Assembly: GCF_037154075.1 (NCBI RefSeq)
Contig: NZ_JBANRJ010000005.1
Location: 1-47,451, forward strand
DNA length: 47,451 nucleotides
Reading direction: 5' to 3'
DNA from: Sphingobium aromaticiconvertens
Lineage (GTDB): Bacteria; Pseudomonadota; Alphaproteobacteria; Sphingomonadales; Sphingomonadaceae
Each line of letters opens with the position of its first letter. Within the stretch, counting starts at the first letter, position 1. Shown here piece by piece: positions 41,868 to 47,451 of this stretch. The translations under genes were made by a program, and so were the position numbers. The notes under the pieces were generated by a model. The model worked only from the letters and a program-made list of their open reading frames with translations, was not told where the DNA came from and did not search any database.

Positions 41868-44800
41868 TCAAATCTCCCGCGCTTGCGGGTCGCCAAGCGG
41901 CGCCCTGGCGGCTTCCGGATCGGGTGCGCGGGGGCGATCCTGGCGGAACAGCTTCTTCACGACGATGAAGAACATGGGCACGAAGAAGATCGCGAGGATG
42001 GTCGCCGAGAGCATGCCACCGACCACCGCCCAGCCGATCGCATTTTGCCCTCCCGCGCCCGCGCCCCGGGATAGGGCCAGTGGCAGGACGCCGAAGATGA
42101 AGGCGAACGAGGTCATCAGGATCGGGCGCAGCCGCAGTCTCGCGGCCTCCATCGCGGCCTGGGCGGCGCCGAGGCCCTGGGCCATCTTCTCCTCGGCAAA
42201 CTCCACGATCAGAATCGCGTTCTTCGCGGCGACGCCTACCGTGGTAATTAGGCCCACCTGCAGATAGATATCGTTATTGAGCCCCGCGAGGGCTGCCGCC
42301 GTCACCGTGCCCAAGACGCCGAGCGGCACCACGAGGATGACGGCGATCGGCACCGACCAGCTCTCGTAAAGAGCGGCGAGGCAGAGGAAGACGATCAGCA
42401 GCGACAGCGCGTAAAGCGCCGGCGCCTGGCCGCCAGAGAGCCGTTCCTCATAAGACAGGCCGGTCCATTCGTAGCCGATGCCGGCGGGGAGTTTGCTGGC
42501 AAGCTCCTCCATCCGCGCCATGGCAGCGCCGGAACTATACCCCGGTGCGGGCGACCCCATGATTTCCACTGCGGATTCCCCATTATAGCGCTCCAGTCGC
42601 GCCGGTCCGAATTGCCATCCAGTGTCGGCAAAGGCCGAGAAAGGCGCCATGCTGCCCGATACGCCGCGGACATAGAGGTTGCCGATGGCCGCGGGGCTGG
42701 TCCTGAACGGAGCGTCGGCCTGGATATAGACGCGCTTGACGCGCCCCCGGTCGATGAAATCGTTGATATAGGCGCCGCCGAAGGCAGTGCTGATCGTATC
42801 GTTGATATCGGCTTGGGCCAGCCCAAGCGCACCGGCGCGGGGCTGATCGACGTTGAGCTTGAGCTGCGGCGTATCGTCGAGGCCGTTGGGATGCACATAT
42901 CTCAGCGTCTTGTCAGCGGCGGCCGCTTTCAAAAGCTGGTCGCGCGCCGCGATCAGCCGATCGTGCCCGACGTTGCCGACATCCTTCAGTTCGAGATCGA
43001 AACCGTTGGCATTGCCCAGTTCCAACGCGGCCGGCGGAAATTTTGCAACGATCTGGGCGGAGCGGATTTTCGCGAATGCCTTGTTCGCTCTTTCCACGAT
43101 CGCGGGGACGGCATTCTCCACACCTTTGCGTTCGCTCCAGTCCTTCATCCGCGCAAAGGCGATGCCGACATTCTGGCCCTGGCCCACGAAGCCATAGCCT
43201 GAAACCGTGAAGATGGACGCCACATTGTCCTTTTCATCATCGAGGTAATGGTGGCGTACCCGTTCCATGGTGCGGGCGGTCTCTTCCATCGTTGAACCCG
43301 TCGGCAATTTAATCTCCGTGAAGATCACGCCCTGATCCTCGCCCGGGAGGAAGCCGGACGGCAGGCGTGCGAAAATCACAGACATCCCGATGATGATGAG
43401 CGCATAGACGAGCAGCGATCGGCCCCAGCGCCGCTGCACTTTGTCCACGCCCTTGTCGTAGCGGTCCAGGCCGCGATCGAAGGTCCGGTTGAACCAGCCG
43501 AAGAAGCCGGTTTTCTCCTGATCGTGGGCGCTCGCGGGCTTAAGGATCGTCGCGCACAGCGCCGGGGTGAGGATGAGCGCGACCAGCACCGAGAGAATCA
43601 TCGATGAGACGATGGTGATCGAGAACTGACGGTAGATCACCCCGGTCGAACCGCCGAAGAAAGCCATCGGCAGGAACACCGCCGACAGGACCAGGCCGAT
43701 GCCGATCAGCGCGCCGCTGATCTCGTCCATCGACTTGCGCGCAGCCTCCTTGGGCGAAAGGCGCTCGTCATGGATCAGGCGTTCGACATTCTCGACCACG
43801 ACGATGGCGTCGTCGACGAGCAGTCCGATGGCGAGCACCATGCCGAACAGGGTCAGGGTGTTGATCGAGAATCCGGCTATCTGGAGAACCGCGAACGATC
43901 CCAGCAGCACGACCGGCACCGCGATTGTCGGGATAAGCGTGGCGCGCCAGTTCTGGAGGAACAGGAACATGACGAGAAACACCAGCACGACTGCTTCGAC
44001 AAGCGTGTGGACGACCTGCTCTATCGACAGCTCGACGAAGGGAGACGTGTCGAGCGGATAGGCCACTTTGATGTCGGGCGGAAACTCTCTGGACAGTTCC
44101 GCTATCCGCGCCTTGACCGCCGCCACTGTATCCAGTGCGTTGGCCCCCGGCGCCAGCTTGATTGCAAAGCCTGCCGCCTGCTTGCCATTAAAGCGCGCCT
44201 GGAAGCTGTAATTCTCTGACCCCAGCTCGACGCGCGCGACATCGGAGAGATGAACCGTCGAACCATCCGGATTGGTGCGCAGGAGGATGTTGCGGAACTG
44301 CTCCGGGGTCCGCAGGCGGGATTGCGCGGTGATCGTCGCGTTGAGCGCCTGCCCAGTGACGCTTGGCAGGCTGCCGACCTGGCCGGCAGACACCTGCGCA
44401 TTCTGCGCCAGGATCGCGGCCTTCACGTCGCTGATCGCCAGGTTATAGGTGGTCATCTTGAAGGGATCGCGCCAGATGCGCATCGCATATTGCGCGCCCA
44501 GCACCTGCGTGTCGCCGACGCCCTTGATGCGGCTCAACGGATCCTGGATCCGGGAAGCGACATAGTCGCCGATATCGACCTGATCGTGGCTCCCATCCTC
44601 GGAATAGAGCGCGACAACGAGGAGGAAGTTCTTGACGGCCTTGGTGACGCGAATGCCCTGCTGCTGCACCTCCTGCGGCAGGAGCGGCGTTGCCTGGGCC
44701 AGCTTGTTCTGGACCTGTACCTGGGCGATGTCGGGATCAGTGCCCTGCTCGAAGGTCAGCGTGATCGCGAGATTGCCGGCCGAATCGCTGGTCGACGAGA

Positions 44801-45032
44801 AATAGCGCAGATTGTCGATGCCCTTCATCTGCTGTTCGATGATCTGCGTGGTCGTATTCTCGAGCGTCTGGGCGTCGGCGCCCGGGTAGATGACGTTGAT
44901 CGCAACCGCAGGAGGCGCGATCGCCGGGAACTGGGCGATAGGGAGGGTTCGGATCGCAAGGATGCCGGCCAGCATGAGGACGATCGCGATCACCCATGCG
45001 AAGATCGGCCGATCGATGAAATAGCGTGCCAT
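41868..45032 (-). CDS. Second RND efflux transporter (HAE1, AcrB-like)
   Basis: The 1054-residue pump starts [20 protein letters not shown], with the same layout as the first pump. Proton-relay aspartates are in [16 protein letters not shown], and the second-half relay lysine is in [12 protein letters not shown]. It differs from the first pump in the periplasmic loops, so it probably exports other substrates. Transcribed with its adaptor (7 bases upstream) and its channel. Confidence 0.97.
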   Translation of the reverse strand: MARYFIDRPIFAWVIAIVLMLAGILAIRTLPIAQFPAIAPPAVAINVIYPGADAQTLENTTTQIIEQQMKGIDNLRYFSSTSDSAGNLAITLTFEQGTDPDIAQVQVQNKLAQATPLLPQEVQQQGIRVTKAVKNFLLVVALYSEDGSHDQVDIGDYVASRIQDPLSRIKGVGDTQVLGAQYAMRIWRDPFKMTTYNLAISDVKAAILAQNAQVSAGQVGSLPSVTGQALNATITAQSRLRTPEQFRNILLRTNPDGSTVHLSDVARVELGSENYSFQARFNGKQAAGFAIKLAPGANALDTVAAVKARIAELSREFPPDIKVAYPLDTSPFVELSIEQVVHTLVEAVVLVFLVMFLFLQNWRATLIPTIAVPVVLLGSFAVLQIAGFSINTLTLFGMVLAIGLLVDDAIVVVENVERLIHDERLSPKEAARKSMDEISGALIGIGLVLSAVFLPMAFFGGSTGVIYRQFSITIVSSMILSVLVALILTPALCATILKPASAHDQEKTGFFGWFNRTFDRGLDRYDKGVDKVQRRWGRSLLVYALIIIGMSVIFARLPSGFLPGEDQGVIFTEIKLPTGSTMEETARTMERVRHHYLDDEKDNVASIFTVSGYGFVGQGQNVGIAFARMKDWSERKGVENAVPAIVERANKAFAKIRSAQIVAKFPPAALELGNANGFDLELKDVGNVGHDRLIAARDQLLKAAAADKTLRYVHPNGLDDTPQLKLNVDQPRAGALGLAQADINDTISTAFGGAYINDFIDRGRVKRVYIQADAPFRTSPAAIGNLYVRGVSGSMAPFSAFADTGWQFGPARLERYNGESAVEIMGSPAPGYSSGAAMARMEELASKLPAGIGYEWTGLSYEERLSGGQAPALYALSLLIVFLCLAALYESWSVPIAVILVVPLGVLGTVTAAALAGLNNDIYLQVGLITTVGVAAKNAILIVEFAEEKMAQGLGAAQAAMEAARLRLRPILMTSFAFIFGVLPLALSRGAGAGGQNAIGWAVVGGMLSATILAIFFVPMFFIVVKKLFRQDRPRAPDPEAARAPLGDPQAREI

Positions 45033-45039
45033 GGTGCGG

Positions 45040-46212
45040 TCAGTTCCCGATAGCGCGGGCAGGAGGCCGCGGGGCCGCTGATCTCGTCACCTGCTGGGGT
45101 GCGGCCGGGCGGACCGTCATGCCGGCCTTCAGATCGACAAGGCCCTCCACGATCAGGCGATCCCCAGCCCGCAGGCCGGCGGTCACGACCCAGCGATCCC
45201 CAATCGCGCGGTCCGTCGTCAGGATCCTCTGCTCGACTTTGTTGTGCGCGTTCACGACCAGGGCGGTCGCCCGCCCGCGTTCGTCGCGCGTGATGCCCTG
45301 CTGCGGCGCAAGGATCGCCTGCTGCCGTACGCCATCGACCAGCCGCGCACGGACATACATGCCGGGCAGCAGCAGCCCTTCGGGATTGGGGAAGACCGCG
45401 CGCAGCGTCACCGCGCCGGTCGTGGGATCGACCGTCACCTCGGAGAACTGGAGGTTTCCCTGTACAGGGTAGGTTCTGCCGTTGGGAAGCAGCAGCTCGA
45501 CTCGAGCGCTGTCGCCATTGCGGGTCATGTCGCCGGCGCGCATCGCCTCCTTGAGGTCGAGGACATCGGCCGCCGACTGGGTGACGTCGACATAGACGGT
45601 ATCGGTCCGCTGGATCGTGGCGAGCGGATTGGGCTGCCCCGCCTGGACGAGTGCGCCCGCGGTGAACAGCGAACGCCCGATCCGCCCCCCGATTGGCGCC
45701 TGGATGCGGGTGAAGCCCAGATTGACTTCAGCTGCCTGGACGGCGGCGCGCTGCGCGGTCACATCAGCGCGCGCCTGTTGCGCCGCTGCCTCGGCATTGT
45801 CGGCTTCCTGATGGCTGACCGCGTTGATTCCCACCAGATCGCGGTAGCGCTCGGCTTGCAAGCGCGTGGCCTTGATAGCCGCCTCCGCCCGGGCAAGCGC
45901 GCCGCGGGCACTGCCGAGCGCGGCACGGTAGGGAGCATCCTCGATTTCGTAGAGGATTTGACCGGCGCGCACCCGAGAGCCCTCCTCGAAAAGCCGCCGG
46001 CGCACCACACCGCTGATCTGCGGCCGCACCTCCGAAGTCTCGACGGCCGCGATCCGGCCGGGAAGTTCGCTCGTCAGCGTCGCAGGCTCTGTCCTCAGCG
46101 TGACGACGCCTACCTCGGGCGGCGAGGAGGGAGGCGCTGGGGCCTGGCCACAGCCCGTAAGTCCGAAAGCAAAAGCCATCACCCAGATCCCGGTTGTCTT
46201 TGGACGGCGCAT
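45040..46212 (-). CDS. Second RND efflux periplasmic adaptor, lipoprotein
   Basis: The 390-residue protein starts [20 protein letters not shown] with lipobox LTGC (Cys21). It has the adaptor order: [20 protein letters not shown], the hairpin with [40 protein letters not shown], and [20 protein letters not shown]. The start at 46212 is preferred over the longer upstream frame because of the signal peptide. It is the first gene of the minus-strand pump operon and faces the tetR gene; a palindromic operator lies between. Confidence 0.95.
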   Translation of the reverse strand: MRRPKTTGIWVMAFAFGLTGCGQAPAPPSSPPEVGVVTLRTEPATLTSELPGRIAAVETSEVRPQISGVVRRRLFEEGSRVRAGQILYEIEDAPYRAALGSARGALARAEAAIKATRLQAERYRDLVGINAVSHQEADNAEAAAQQARADVTAQRAAVQAAEVNLGFTRIQAPIGGRIGRSLFTAGALVQAGQPNPLATIQRTDTVYVDVTQSAADVLDLKEAMRAGDMTRNGDSARVELLLPNGRTYPVQGNLQFSEVTVDPTTGAVTLRAVFPNPEGLLLPGMYVRARLVDGVRQQAILAPQQGITRDERGRATALVVNAHNKVEQRILTTDRAIGDRWVVTAGLRAGDRLIVEGLVDLKAGMTVRPAAPQQVTRSAAPRPPARAIGN

Positions 46213-46239
46213 GGACCACCTTATCTGAACATTAACATG

Positions 46240-46257
46240 GGACTGAGCGCTCATTCC
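46240..46257. promoter_or_regulatory. Palindromic operator between tetR and the second pump operon
   Basis: GGACTGAGCGCTCATTCC is symmetric (GGAnTGAGC/GCTCAnTCC). It sits 28 bases upstream of the adaptor start, where a TetR dimer would block the promoter. A nearly identical site is found at 37823-37840. Confidence 0.7.
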
Positions 46258-46321
46258 GGCATGTCGCCGTGCAGCAGGTTGGATATGAGAACAAGCAAAA
46301 TATTTGGAGAGGCGTTTGGGG

Positions 46322-46957
46322 ATGGCTGAGAAGACGCAGGAGCAATTGCCACGACAGAGGATCATCAAGGCGGCCCGCAAGCTGTTCGACGCCAAGGGGT
46401 TTCACGCCACGACGACCGCCGAACTTGCTACCGAGGCGGCGGTCAGCATCGGCCAGATCTATCGGCTGTTCGAAGGCAAGGACGATGTTATCCTCGCCCT
46501 GGTCGAGGAGAATACGCAGGCGCGCATCGCGAAGATGCACGCGATTTTCAGCACGGTCGAACAGGACGGGCATTCGGTATTCGACGCGATCAAGGCGATT
46601 GCGAACGACTCGATCGTCAAGAGCGACGGCGGCCTCTCCTTCGAGATTCTTGCGGAAGCCTGTCGCAATCCTTCGGTCGCAGACCGACTGAATGCGCTTG
46701 TCGTCTGCTATCGCGACGGCGTTCGCCGACTCGCCGCACTCACCCGACCCGATGCAGCGCCGGGTGAACTGGAAGCCTATGTCGAGATCATGATGGCGTG
46801 CTTTTTTGGCCTTGGTCATCGCACGATGATCGGGCCGGCGACGGATGTCGATCAGATAAGCCACGAAACGGCATGTCTGCTGATGCGCGCCTTGGGCGCA
46901 CCGGATCAGCCGGCCTCGCCCCGGGGTCAAGGAATCCAGCACCTGCCGGCGCGCTAG
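46322..46957 (+). CDS. TetR-family regulator of the second pump
   Basis: The 211-residue protein starts MAEKTQEQLPRQRIIKAARK after GGAGAGG (46305-46311); the frame opens at a TTG at 46304. The helix-turn-helix is GFHATTTAELATEAAVSIGQ and IYRLFEGKDDVILALVEEN. The C-terminal ligand domain has no assigned effector. It is divergent from the adaptor gene with an operator in between, and is intact, unlike the second regulator of the first pump. Confidence 0.9.
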   Translation: MAEKTQEQLPRQRIIKAARKLFDAKGFHATTTAELATEAAVSIGQIYRLFEGKDDVILALVEENTQARIAKMHAIFSTVEQDGHSVFDAIKAIANDSIVKSDGGLSFEILAEACRNPSVADRLNALVVCYRDGVRRLAALTRPDAAPGELEAYVEIMMACFFGLGHRTMIGPATDVDQISHETACLLMRALGAPDQPASPRGQGIQHLPAR

Positions 46958-47305
46958 GCCGGTCCGCGCTGAGTCCCCGCAATGTCGCGGAGGATATCTT
47001 CGAGCGGCCGCTTGATGTCGATGTTCACACTATGTCGGCGAAATCGTTGTTTGGCGCACAAACCTTGAGGTGACGCCGTTTTTGCCAGGCTATTCAGCCA
47101 CGTCACGCTCGCCCCATCACCAGGCTCCCCACGCGGCCTCCACACGGCCCGAGGAATAACGTCCGTATCGTTCACACTGACCATTTATTATGGCACCATG
47201 TGGCCAAAAAGCGTGACACTCACATTTTGGAACAGCAATTCCGTGGGCAGTTTCAAGATCATTTGTTGAGGACTTGGCGATCGCAAGGCGGCGGCTTGCT
47301 GAGAA
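46958..47305. other. Intergenic region after tetR
   Basis: No supported gene. A minus-strand frame (47184-46954) ends with RHSVNIDIKRPLEDILRDIA, which faintly resembles an STN domain of TonB receptors; too short and unsupported to call. No terminator was seen. Confidence 0.35.
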
Positions 47306-47451
47306 TCAAGGCGCACTGGCCCCCCAACCTCCTCCCAGCGCCAGAAAGATGCGTACACGATCCGACGCGAGTTTGGTGTTCGATGCGGCGAGCGCCGCTT
47401 CCGCGCTGGCAAGCGTGCGCTCGACATCCAGCACTTCCAGGCTCGATACCG
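47306..47451 (-). pseudogene. C-terminal end of a NodT-type efflux outer membrane protein, cut by the window end
   Basis: The minus strand enters at 47449 and reads VSSLEVLDVERTLASAEAAL, then AASNTKLASDRVRIFLALGG and a stop at 47306. This is the last part of an outer-membrane efflux channel. The piece that would precede it, ending LQTRLARGG, lies at bases 1-30 on the same strand. Two extra bases (C47451, G47450) put it out of frame if the ends are joined directly. Confidence 0.8.

Noticed and set aside
46954..47184. Short minus-strand frame ending with an STN-like segment
   Set aside because: Likeness is limited to about 20 residues, without a signal peptide or receptor sequence.
1..47451. 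CRISPR arrays, tRNA or rRNA genes
   Set aside because: No regularly spaced identical repeats with unique spacers (the only regular repeats are the iterons), and no tRNA or rRNA sequence recognised by eye.

Overview
The window looks like a circular or near-circular, mobilizable accessory replicon of about 47 kb from a sphingomonad-type alphaproteobacterium. The grounds are high GC, an agrobacterial Ti-type relaxase (TraA) with TraC/TraD/TraG-like genes, a Rep_3 initiator with 22-bp iterons, and a ParA plus ribbon-helix-helix partition pair. One minus-strand outer-membrane efflux gene runs off base 1, and its C-terminal part reappears, one base out of frame, at base 47451. This suggests the two window ends adjoin.

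Layout. 1-8101: mobilization block. A minus-strand traA - DUF6118 - truncated GNAT-like operon faces a plus-strand operon of small genes (DUF5808, TraC-like, TraD, AAA ATPase, unknown, VbhA-like) and the coupling protein TraG, which carries a frameshift. An oriT-like hairpin and nic lies between them. No mating-pair-formation genes are present. 8124-11965: a small exported-protein operon that followed traG, split by a 2.96-kb ISKra4-family element that carries a serine recombinase and a pRiA4b ORF-3 protein. 11966-14819: replication and partition (origin hairpins, iterons, RepA, RHH protein, ParA). 14889-17148: SprT-like protein, RelB-YafQ toxin-antitoxin pair, a decayed phosphatase and one unknown gene. 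17301-28382: TetR, an RND tripartite efflux operon, and a second TetR gene cut by a 3.8-kb Tn3-family transposon. 28581-31171: an IS701-like and an IS630-like element abutting at a CTAG. 31171-33467: a tightly overlapping operon vapB-vapC-bactofilin-like-unknown-tyrosine recombinase. 33832-37153: envelope genes (ECF sigma factor, OMPLA-type phospholipase A, MipA/OmpV, MliC-like lipoprotein). 38033-39744: a small unknown protein and a universal stress protein. 40429-46957: a second RND tripartite operon on the minus strand with a divergent TetR and a palindromic operator. 47306-47451: C-terminal part of the efflux gene that starts the window.

How it works together. RepA with iterons and ParA/RHH maintain the replicon, two toxin-antitoxin pairs and a Xer-like recombinase stabilise it, and TraA/oriT/TraG would let it be mobilized by a helper. 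The cargo is mainly envelope defence: two RND pumps, phospholipase, MipA, lysozyme-inhibitor-like lipoprotein and USP. Several genes carry one-base indels (traG, IS701 transposase, second efflux OMP, edge OMP), two of them in homopolymer runs, so base-call errors must be excluded before calling them inactive. I found no clear new defence system. The least familiar arrangements are the VapBC-bactofilin-recombinase operon, the recombinase-carrying ISKra4 element inside an exported-protein gene, and an orphan copy of the pump operator.
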